Shown here: one piece after another, positions 1 through 8,356 of the stretch
How positions within the stretch are numbered: position 1 is the stretch's first letter
How the letters are laid out: the number at the start of each line of letters is the position of its first letter
Assembly (NCBI GenBank): GCA_019693395.1
Contig: JAAMXP010005056.1
Location: 1,016-17,275, forward strand
Direction of reading: 5' to 3'
Source: Ettlia oleoabundans
Taxonomy: Eukaryota > Chlorophyta > Chlorophyceae > Chlamydomonadales
DNA length: 16,260 nucleotides
The notes under the pieces: generated by a model
What the model saw: only the letters and a program-made list of their open reading frames with translations
The model's database searches: none
Told to the model about the DNA's origin: nothing
Made by a program: the position numbers and the translations under genes

Positions 1-188
1 CCGTCGTTTCAGGTGGTGGTCAGGATGGCATTGTGGCTGGGTGTCCTTGGCCCTTCAGCCTGCGTCACTTCGCTTGTCAAGGCATTCCTTGAGAATGGTG
101 TATCGCAGGCTGGCAGGCTGCAACTCGCCTTATCAATCTTCTCATACACCCCTGCTTCCTCCATGCTGCATGCATGCCAACTCTGCAG
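1..188 (+). other. ClpX upstream intron, possibly with the tail of the preceding exon
   Basis: The first exon I can place starts after CTCTGCAG at 188, so most of this stretch should be intron. A CAG/GTGGTG donor-like site occurs at 10-15 and could end the preceding exon in phase 0. ClpX proteins normally have YVVGQ just before the AHAKK segment, and the 12 bases left of this site do not encode it cleanly, so the junction is uncertain. No other feature is visible here. Confidence 0.4.
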
Positions 189-3100
189 GCTCACGCCAAG
201 AAGGTCCTGGCTGTCGCTGTGCACAACCACTACAAACGCATCGAGCACGACACAGAGGCGCAGCGCAGGCAGCAGGACGCCGCGTCGCAGTCCACAGCAC
301 AGCAAGGAGGCGGCAGCAGTGCGAGCAGCAGCAGCAGCGGAGCGGGCGGCCCAGGGGAGGGCGAGCCGGGGAGACCCGCAGCGGGCTCCCTGCCCAACCT
401 GTCGGGCATGCCTGAGGATCTGCTGCAGCACTTCCACCTTGCCGCATACGCGCGCAACCCTTCAGAACGGGTGAGGCGATGATGCCCCATGCACAGCATC
501 AGCTTCTACGTACTAGTTCCTCAGCACCCCCCAATCAGCAGATGCCGCATTGGCGCGGCAGCCACCATTCATTTCCCCATCTTCTTACCCATCTGCCCTT
601 CCATTGCACACACCACAAGTTGACGCATGGTCAACTGTGCCTGACTTGCCCCTGTCACCGCTAATGCCCAACCCACTGCTTCAGCACTGCACACATCCAC
701 ACAAAAACGCGAATCTTTGCATACCCACACACCACCACCAACCACCTACTTACTCTGCTTTTGTTGTTCTGTACTGCGTCATCAACAGCAGGGCCCTATC
801 TTTCAGTACGGACCCATCAACTACCCTAATCCTTACTCGGGCGCGGCGGCAGACCATGGAGTGCGGCCCAGCATGCAGGTGGGCAGGGTGGTGGGGGTTT
901 TATGCGGGGTTGGGGCCGACCACGATTCAGTGTGTGCCTACTGTTTGCGCACACAGGTGCCAGACATGCCTCCCAAACTCGGCATCTCCTGTCCCTTCGC
1001 ACCTCTCCTTACTCCACCTTCCCTTACCTGCTTCCCGGTCATTACTTTACGCGCAGCCTCCTGAGGGTGAGGAAGATGAGGAGGAGGAAGAAGGGGTGGC
1101 GTCCGGAACTGGGGGGAAGCCCCCACACGACCATGTGGAGATTGAGAAGAGCAACGTGCTGATACTGGTGGGTGGGTGGCTGCGTGGGCGGGTATGAAGG
1201 GTGTAAGCAAATTTACGGTGTGCTCTGGGGTGCACGGAGTGTGGGGTGGCCGGGTTGGTGAGCATGAGTGGTCGATTTGTTTGGGCCGCACCGCCAATGG
1301 CTCTGCTTTGGTGTGCAGACAGCAGGCTCGCGACGCCACACTGCCTGCTAGCCCCAAAACTGCTGCAGCTTGCCTGTCGCCTACACCAGGCTCATACCAG
1401 ATTCTCACCTCCTTCTCATCAGTGTGTGCATATGGCTTCTTGCTGATCTCAAGATTTTTCTTGTTGGTTGCAGGGACCCACCGGGTGCGGCAAGACTCTC
1501 CTGGCCAAGACTCTGGCCCGCCTCGTCAACGTGCCCTTTGCAATGAGCGACGCAACCACCCTCACGCAGGTGGGACCGCTTCCTCTGCTGTACAGTATGC
1601 TGGCTGCACAGCTGGCCCTGGAGTGCTTTTGACTGCTTAGGCACGCATGCAGGTATCTGCAGGAGGGCTGAACTTACTCCCGCTTTGGCAGTGATGGTTG
1701 GTGCATGGTGCAGGCACTGGGTACGCCTGTAGGACCGTAAGCTGCAGGCTGGAAGGATGGGTGGGGATGCTGAATTGGTTACAATTGTTGCTGAGCTGGC
1801 CTCCCTACTACACCTACCTCCAACATTTCAATGACTGTCCGCTGATTACACGGGTGGGTGGGTACGAGAATATCGCGCTTATTTCCCCATACCTCCTCTG
1901 CTCACCTGTCGTGTGACAATGCCCTGGCTGTGCAGGCTGGTTACGTGGGTGAGGACGTTGAGAGCATCCTGTACAAGCTGTACCAGGCAGCTAATTACGA
2001 CCTGGCGGCGACACAAGTGGGAATAGTCTATGTGGATGAGGTGAGGTACTGCCGGTACTGCAGGGTGGGGCATATGGTACTGTTGGCTGGTACCACAAGG
2101 CGGGTGGGGGTCATGGGGTGCCACGGGCTTGTGTGAACAGCAAGAGGTGTGGCGGTGAGGTCCCAGCACCACCGCTGTACACAGCGATTGGCACCACCTC
2201 AGCAACCCCCTCCACTTGGCTGCTCTCCCTCCCCCCGTTCCAACATCTTCCGTGAATCTGCCCCTTCCCATCAGGTTGACAAGATCACGCGGCGCAGCGA
2301 GAACCTGAGCATCACCCGAGACGTGGGGGGCGAGGGGGTGCAGCAGGGCCTGCTGCGCATGCTGGAGGGAACCATGGTCAACGTGCCGGAGAAGGGAGGC
2401 AGGTTGGTGGGACACATGGCCGACTGATTGGCTGGCTAGCTGAGTGGATGGCTGGGTTTGGGTTTGCTGGTTGTCTAAGCGGCAGTTCCCTATATCGTAC
2501 CCCCAGTGTCGCGCCTCACCACGCCATGCTGACCCCCCATCACCATCACCATCACCTTTCCCCTACTTCTTCCTCGTCCCCAACTCGCAGGAAGAACCCG
2601 CGGGGCGACTTCATCCAGATAGACACGACCAACATCCTGTTTGTGTGCGGGGGTGCATTTGTGGACCTGGACAAGCAGGTGGGCAACCACCTGCTGCCTT
2701 GTGTGCGTAATTGCAGAAGCCCTGACAACCCTCCCCGCCTAGCCAATGACCAACCCCTCATGCTGCCTGCCTGCCTCCCTGTTTGTCCTGTAGGTGGCTG
2801 AGCGTCTGGCCAGCTCCTCCATGGGCTTCGGCAACCCGGTCAGGTGGGTGTGCACGTGCGTGCAGGCATGGGTGGTTGTCACAAGGCAGTCCACTTGCAC
2901 CGCATTGCGCTGTATCAGTGCCACCAATGAGCTGTGCTCCCTTGCCCTTCCCTTGTTCCCACTGTGCAGGGCTCGTGGCGTGTCGGCCACCGTTGAGGCG
3001 CAGGCAGCAGCTCTGAGCCGGGTGGAGCACTCGGACCTCATTCACTACGGACTCATACCCGAGTTTGTGGGCAGGTTCCCCGTTATATCCACGCTAAAGG

Positions 3101-3951
3101 TGCGATGGGGCCCCGCTATATGAGTGGGGAATTGGTGGGGCAGGCTTGGTGCATTTCATATGTTGCTGGGCGGAACGCTTGTGTGGGCATCGATTCATTG
3201 GTGCTTTTCACTCTATCCCCCCAAACACAGCTCTGCCAATCCCGGCTGCATCTACCCTTGCTTGCCGCCTAACCCCCACGCCTGCTCTTTGGATCGTTTC
3301 ATCCGGCAGGCCCTGGACGAGCACGAGCTGTCCCATGTGTTGTGCCAGCCGCGCAACGCTCTGGTCAAGCAGTACGCCGCCATCTTCGCGCGCAACTCAT
3401 GCCGCCTGCACGTCAGCGCTGCCGGGGTGGGGGCCATCGCGCGTGAGGCTGCAGCCAAGGGCGTGGGTGCCCGAGGACTGAGGTCCATATTGGAGCGGGC
3501 GCTGCTGGAGGCAATGTTCCATGTGAGCTACTTGAAAGGGCAGGGCTTAAACGTTTTGGCGCCACTAGGTTCTGTGGCATAGCTGTCCAATCAACACCAC
3601 TTTTGAGCCTCACCACGCCCTCTGCCACAGCATGCCCCGCTGGTGCACCCGTCCCACAGCCACAGGTCTTGTGCCTCGTTTCTCCCATACTCCTGTGGTG
3701 TTTTTCATGTCCCGCAGGCACCTGAGGCTGACGTGGAGGGTGTGGTGCTGCACGGCACCCCCGAGGGCACCCTGGCCCCCGCACACATCTGCCGTGGGGC
3801 GGGCTCCTTTGAGGCTCGCCTGCGTGCCATTGGAGAGCCTTTGCCTGATGCAGCTGCAGGCGGCAATGAGGGGGAGGGCGAGGGTGCAGATGGGGAGGGG
3901 CAGGCGGGGCACGAGCGGGAAGAGTTGCCTGAAGCTGCCACAGTCAGCTGA
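189..3951 (+). CDS. CLPX: ClpX, ATP-dependent unfoldase subunit of the Clp protease (5' partial, 11 exons)
   Basis: AAA+ unfoldase that threads substrates into the ClpP protease; plant and algal ClpX are usually mitochondrial. Exons: 189-470, 789-878, 1057-1167, 1474-1569, 1936-2040, 2275-2402, 2591-2678, 2794-2843, 2970-3099, 3310-3522, 3718-3951. All junctions are GT-AG with matching phases and give 508 visible residues. Motifs, counting from the first visible residue: [18 protein letters not shown] 1-18; Walker A GPTGCGKT 162-169; pore loop GYVG 195-198; Walker B ending VDE 226-228; RKNPRGD 271-277 in the RKH-loop position; MGFG 310-313 in the ClpP-binding IGF-loop position; [11 protein letters not shown] 345-355; sensor-2 GARGLR 413-418. 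The N-terminal zinc-binding domain and any transit peptide lie upstream of the window. An acidic, Ser/Gly-rich insertion of about 130 residues separates NHYKRI from EIEKSN. The C-terminal tail is Glu/Gly-rich and ends AATVS. Family assignment is very secure; mitochondrial location is inferred from the family. Confidence 0.95.
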
Positions 3952-4682
3952 GCAGCCTTGGCCTGACCCCAGTCGTTTGCCATCCTCCCTGGTATGGGCG
4001 TCACCAACGCTCCCCTGCTGCTGTACATGTCGAACTTCCAGCTTGGCGCACCGTGCCAATGCCCAGAGCCCGATCAGCTATTTTGTTCTGCACGTGTGTT
4101 CCCTGCCTGTATCATCATCACACCACACGCCACTCTCGCTGTGCGTCTCCTGCTGGCGCCCCCAGGGGTTTTTCTTTCATGCCCTGCTTACCCACCCTCC
4201 CAAGAGTGATGCACCGCTTGTTCTCACCTCGTGTTCAATGCCGCACACATACATGTGGGTTGACGCCCTGCTGCGGTGCGGTGTGGCTGATACCTTGTGC
4301 ACACAGGTGTCACTTTCAGTTGCATTTTCTGTGCCGCCACCAACCAGGCCTTTCCGAAAGTTTCCCCCTTCCACTCATTTGTAAGTCGCTTGGCTGACTA
4401 AACCTCGTCCCTGTGTATTACTCTGCAAGTAGCACGTGCGCTTGCTGTCTCAGTACCACTCAGCGCCAGCGACACCAAGTGCACCGCCCTTAGCGAACCT
4501 ACCAAAACAATTTGTAACCCTACTCCGCTGCCATCCAGTCAGCCCAGATGTAGCAGAACAGATGTTTCAAACATGCTGGAGGCGTGCCCTCCAATCAACG
4601 GGGCAGCGGAGCTGGATGATACCTCTCCAGATAATGCTCCCATGACTGTTGGCTGTTGGCCTTGAATCTGGCCTGTGGCATG
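3952..4682 (+). other. ClpX 3' UTR and intergenic DNA
   Basis: No exon-like reading frame with splice sites is convincing here. Plus-strand TGTAA pentamers, candidate green-algal polyadenylation signals, occur at 4380-4384 and 4513-4517, which would give a 3' UTR of about 430 to 560 bases. The long open frames across 3632-4384 are C-rich composition effects and overlap the real last ClpX exon in another frame. Confidence 0.5.
4380..4384 (+). terminator. Candidate polyadenylation signal TGTAA for ClpX
   Basis: TGTAA is the usual chlorophyte poly(A) signal. This copy is the first one downstream of the ClpX stop codon at 3951 that I noticed. A second copy at 4513-4517 is an alternative. The distance of about 430 bases is plausible for an algal 3' UTR. 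Confidence 0.4.
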
Positions 4683-5890
4683 TTACATTGAATCTGCCTC
4701 TCCGCACTTCAACCTTGTATGGCTGCAAAAGAGGGCCTGCGCCGTGCGCTGGGCCAGGCAACCATGCACAGCACACAGAGCGCGGCCAACGAGGGTGGCA
4801 CCGCCAGCAGTGCCAGCAGGGAAAAGTTCAAAAAAGCGTACCGCCGACGCGCCGTACAGCACACACAGGCAGTCCCCCTCCGGTACCTCCAGCATAAGGG
4901 GCTGCTGGAAATTTTGGTGCCAGGCGTGCTCCCTTGCCTTCGCGGCCTGCTGGGAGCTGAGCTGGGTGGCAGCCAGCCAATGCAGCGCAGCTGTGTAGAC
5001 CTCAGGTGGGCGGCGCCTGATGGCCGCAGCGCTGACACAAACTCGGTTCAGCAGGGACCAGCAATGAGGGCTGGGAAGGGTCCCAGATGCTTGTCAAAGC
5101 ACTCAAGCCAAGCGTGCAAAGACAAGCGGTGCAGCAGCGAGATGGCATTTCGAGGAATGCAACGCAATGGGCCGGCAGCAGCGCTTTGGTGCAGCTTCTC
5201 AGATAGCGGAGAGCACAAGTGCGCGCTCCCACCATTACTGTACGTAGACCGCCATGCAGCCACGCACCAGGGGTGACTGATGGCAGATCACCGGATAACC
5301 CAGCAGGACAGACAGCAGCATAACGGCGATGTCCCGACATTTGCTCTAGGCGGGCAGGCGGCAGCTGGCACTCGCTTACCTGCGTCAGGTAACTTGCAGC
5401 CGGATGGGTCCAGTGCGGTTGGCGCTGCTTTTGGTGAGAGACAGGTGGAAGCTGGGCTCGCCGCCAGGCTGCACAGCAAGGCAATGAGGCAGCAGGGCAA
5501 CGCAGGCAGTGGGACTGGAGGAGGCAGCGTGTTACGCACCAGCAATGCATGCAGGACGAGTCTATGAACACGCAGCAGTTTGAGGATGCATGGCCATTCA
5601 GACATCACACTAGCCAGGCATGTCAATGCCAAACAGCCAGGAAGATCACCAGCGAGGGAATATTCACAGGGTGGTATGGTGGTGCCCAGCTGCCCATCTT
5701 GGCACCAGGAAAGAAGAGCAGGGCAGTCGCAACCAGCAAGCGGCCTGGGTGCCGCAGGAGACCCATGACCATGTGGCTTGTGAATGCAAGCTCGGCAAGG
5801 ATGTGCTCCGATCATATGCACAGTACGTACTGCAACAGCACGAATTAGTGCTGTGCGCATTGATGTATCGATAAACGTATGTATACGCAC
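4683..5890 (-). CDS. Possible minus-strand multi-exon gene or pseudogene, function unknown
   Basis: I do not recognise this protein. The best piece is the terminal reading frame from about 5070 to the TAA at 4683, which contains SLLNRVCVSAAAIRRRPPE, then YTAALHWLAATQLSSQQAAK, and ends KCGEADSM. It is helical in character and GC-rich at third positions. Upstream pieces on the same strand with splice-like edges are a segment ending at the donor 5540 (SEWPCILKLLRVHRLVLHAL), 5468-5394 (PGGEPSFHLSLTKSSANR), a segment around 5340-5235 (KCRDIAVMLLSVLLGYPV) and a segment around 5203-5058 (HRLSLHAWLECFDKHLGPF). Several junctions need introns of only 46-48 bases, and the last two pieces are in different frames without a usable intron between them. 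The gene may therefore be decayed or mis-modelled. An overlapping plus-strand ORF at 4719-5276 (start MAAKEGLRRALGQ) cannot be excluded. Confidence 0.3.
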
Positions 5891-6053
5891 AAGGGCGGAG
5901 TGTCAAAAGTTTTGCCGGTCGACTGCTCTCCGTAATCACAGGGATATTCACTAGAGAAAGGTCCGCTTTGCAGGGCATGCAATGACAGAGCATTGTGGCT
6001 GGCGTGGCGCGCGCGCTGCCAGATCAGCACGCCGGGCCTGAAGCGCAAAAAAC

Positions 6054-6998
6054 ATGCCAAACAATGCAGAAATGAAGAAGGATTGGCGCACGGAACGTTT
6101 CGGAACTTGTAGAGAACTGCGCCTCAACGAGGTGGTCTGTACCGCCCTCCACTCCTCGGAGGTCAGCCCTGTGGTGAACCTCAAGCCCTCAAAAATGCAC
6201 ATTAGTTCGTGTTGTGTTCTTCATTCGCCTTCTCCAACTTGTAGAGGAATCCTGCGCTTATGTTGCCGTTTGAACGCCAGCGAAACACGGAAATGTGCCT
6301 CAATGCCGTCCGCAGCCTATGTTTCGCGAGGTTTCGAGGCACAAGCATATGTTCCCAGTTCCAGGAAACCCGCATCACGCTCATCAAGCTGCGACGACTG
6401 CACGGCTGGCGGCAACGGCGGTAGGAAGTGTGTGGCAGGGCGTGCCCGCCACTCCACCCGTTGGTTCCATTTCACAGGTGCTCGCCAGGTGAGCGAGTTG
6501 TTTGCTGCAATTATTGTACGGCAAACATAAGAGCTTCTGGACAGCTTCCCGCACAGAATCTGACATTTGCAATGTGTCACCCAAACCCGGCCGCCAATTG
6601 CCCTCCTGCAGGCTGCATGAGCCATCAGCGCTAGCAGCAGCGAGCTTGATGGCGGCAGCAGCTTTCATGGCAATTCGTGTCAGGTTACAGGCCAAGACAG
6701 CTGTCATGGACTATCCGGGTGTGGCGGGGCTCATCCGCCCAGCACAACCCAGGTGGGTTGTTCTCTGGCACAGGAGTGCTTGCAGGCAGCCAACCATACT
6801 GGGTAGCCACAACATATACTGTCAGTTTCCACAGTTTGTGACATACTGGGGTGAGACTGTGTCGGCTTGTTTATGCAATGCAGAGCGGGCTTGCTGCAGC
6901 TGAGGCCAATCCTGAGTTTCGAGCGGCGCTGGCCCGCATGCGGCAGGCAAGCGCCATTCTGCGGGCACTGGGCTTCTGCGCGCCGGCTCATGCTCAAG
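6054..6998 (+). CDS. 5' part of an unknown gene, cut off from its 3' exons by an apparent inversion
   Basis: Unrecognised protein. Proposed exons: 6054-6173, 6245-6420, 6612-6752 and 6886-6998. The start is the ATG at 6054 (MPNNAEMKKDW). Phases agree at each junction (0, then 2, then 2), and the last exon ends in phase 1 at a CAAG/GTAGC donor. Recognisable stretches are ERQRNTEMCLNAVRSLCF in exon 2, LMAAAAFMAIRVRLQAK and MDYPGVAGLIRPAQP in exon 3, and NPEFRAALARMRQASAILRA in exon 4. No further plus-strand exon follows. The matching downstream exons are on the minus strand inside the inverted segment. Exon 2 is the weakest call: an alternative exon in another frame ending at 6489 (VGSISQVLAR) also fits the phase of exon 3. 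Confidence 0.4.
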
Positions 6999-7008
6999 GT
7001 AGCTTCGC
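6867..7008 (+). repeat. Left arm of a 142-bp perfect inverted repeat
   Basis: Comparing this segment base by base with the reverse complement of 7782-7923 gives identity over all 142 positions. Identity stops immediately outside (6866 is C against T; 7009 is A against T). The arm holds an entire exon plus about 19 bases of the preceding intron and 10 bases of the following intron. Confidence 0.95.
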
Positions 7009-7781
7009 AGGAAAATATTGGTCGAAAAAGCTGGCTCCATTGAGCCAGACCTACATGATGCCCAGCAGGTCAACTCTCCAAATGATTGTCACAATGTCCG
7101 TGCCGGCAATCGCATGCTTGCTGGCATCGGCAGCACCGTCGACCGCAGCGCCTGCTGCTGCCGCTGCTGCCTGTTGGCCTGGCTCACTGCCACATCCTGC
7201 TCAATTGCCTCCGCCTGCTCAATCTCCAGATCCAGCAGTGCTCTGCAGCAGGGTGAAGTGGGAAGGAGGACACAGCTTCTGTTGAAGAGAAACTGCAGCG
7301 GATGGCTTTGGTGGGCCATGCAAACGCAGAACGATGGCTGCACTGCTGCTGTAGGCTGACCATGCCTGCAGATGCCGCTCCAAAGAGAAAATTACACTGT
7401 GCGCTTGCTCTGTCCGAGGTATGGGCGCCCTTCAGCGGCAGTCACTGTGCTACATTTCACGATCGCAGCATGACTCACCTCAGCTGCAGCAGGACGCTGT
7501 CGGATTGCAAGAAGCCAGCTTCCTTCAGGCAAAGGCGGTACAGCTGTGCCAGGTCATCCTTGGGGTGGTGGCTTTCTAGCAATGGTTGGCGGCAGATGTT
7601 GTACTGGTGAAGTGCTTTTCGTACCTCCGTCACTGCCCTGCACTCAGTCAACAGGGTGGTAGCGTAGAGGTTGGCTGGTGTTGGCCATGCACACAGAAGC
7701 CAGCCACTTTGGTGAGGGTGCATGACCTGTTTCTGAGCCGACTTTTAGCTGTTCAACAACAAGTACACAGCATGATAGGGA
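7009..7781. other. Apparently inverted 773-bp segment between the repeat arms
   Basis: The spacer holds the two last exons of the split gene (7632-7479 and 7242-7089) on the minus strand. If it is flipped in place, these exons follow the plus-strand exon 6886-6998 in order and in phase, and the stop codon comes to lie about 80 bases before the segment's new right edge. Confidence 0.6.
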
Positions 7782-7904
7782 GCGAAGCTACCTTGAGCAT
7801 GAGCCGGCGCGCAGAAGCCCAGTGCCCGCAGAATGGCGCTTGCCTGCCGCATGCGGGCCAGCGCCGCTCGAAACTCAGGATTGGCCTCAGCTGCAGCAAG
7901 CCCG
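7089..7904 (-). CDS. 3' part of the same unknown gene, on the opposite strand
   Basis: Three minus-strand exons fit together: 7904-7792 (an exact copy of the plus-strand exon 6886-6998), 7632-7479 and 7242-7089. The second exon contains EVRKALHQYNICRQPLLES and LAQLYRLCLKEAGF and ends at a strong CTGAG/GTGAGT donor. The third starts after CTGCTGCAG, contains LLDLEIEQAEAIEQDVAVSQ, and ends at a TGA covering 7091-7089. Phases match throughout (1, then 2). No convincing 5' exon or start codon exists upstream on the minus strand: the sequence from 7924 to about 8010 is AT-rich and non-coding in appearance. Joined to the plus-strand exons 6054-6998, using the repeated exon once, the model is 858 bases, or 285 residues. 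I do not recognise the family. Confidence 0.45.
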
Positions 7905-7923
7905 CTCTGCATTGCATAAACAA
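7782..7923 (-). repeat. Right arm of the 142-bp perfect inverted repeat
   Basis: Exact reverse complement of 6867-7008, separated from it by a 773-bp spacer (7009-7781). Read on the minus strand it gives the same exon with the same acceptor and donor edges. Two identical arms of this length mean a recent event, ongoing gene conversion, or an assembly or cloning artefact. Confidence 0.95.
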
Positions 7924-8082
7924 ATCTCTCATTTTTCTCTCTGTGTATTTCCTCTAAACGTTTGCATAAACGACATAAGCGTCATTCCATGTGCACGATA
8001 CTGGTTATATAATCGCCAACCAGTGCGCACCCCCTTTCTGAAACTCGTCGACTTGCTTAACAGCTGCTGTCACCTGTTCTTT

Positions 8083-8095
8083 TGTAACAGTTACA
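8083..8095. terminator. Near-palindromic bidirectional polyadenylation signal
   Basis: TGTAACAGTTACA is a palindrome apart from its central base. It gives TGTAA on the plus strand at 8083-8087 and TGTAA on the minus strand at 8095-8091. It could end the minus-strand SAM/coiled-coil gene, whose stop is at 8357, and also the plus-strand unknown gene in its restored orientation. Another minus-strand TGTAA at 8242-8238 is closer to the 8357 stop and is an alternative for that gene. Confidence 0.45.
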
Positions 8096-8356
8096 CTCAG
8101 ATGGTAGCATATGATTTCAATTCCGTTCCCATAAGCAATTGCTGCCTTCCTGTTCAGCACAGGGGCCCTTGTATCCCTGGGGGCCTCCATTATGTTGTTG
8201 CGGGCACCCTGCCCTGCAGTTCCTGTGAACCAGTAGATTACAGCTGGCAAGCTGCCCCTTGGTTGCGCTCTGCCTCTCTTGAAGCCATCCAAATGCCCAG
8301 CCCATGCAATGCACTGCCGCATGCATCCCTGCACCGAACAGATTGTCAATACTGAA

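Noticed and set aside
9..499. Minus-strand ORFs opposite the first ClpX exon
   Set aside because: They are shadows of the Ser/Gly/Gln-rich exon, whose plus-strand frame matches ClpX and splices in phase.
2538..2557. CATCAC microsatellite in a ClpX intron, giving a His run in one frame
   Set aside because: Three or so units in a C-rich intron between well-placed exons; no sign of coding or function.
3632..4384. Plus-strand ORF of 250 codons
   Set aside because: It overlaps the last ClpX exon in a different frame and continues into 3' flank. The composition is C-rich and it has no family resemblance.
7782..7923. Inverted repeat as terminal inverted repeats of a transposon
   Set aside because: The arms hold a host exon, the spacer encodes no transposase, and I see no target-site duplication outside the arms.
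8005..8349. Minus-strand ORF of 114 codons just after the 8357 stop, as a further exon or first exon of a second gene
   Set aside because: No splice site joins it to the exon at 8507-8357 or to the exon at 7904-7792 in phase, and it sits where the 3' UTR and poly(A) signals of the upstream gene are expected.
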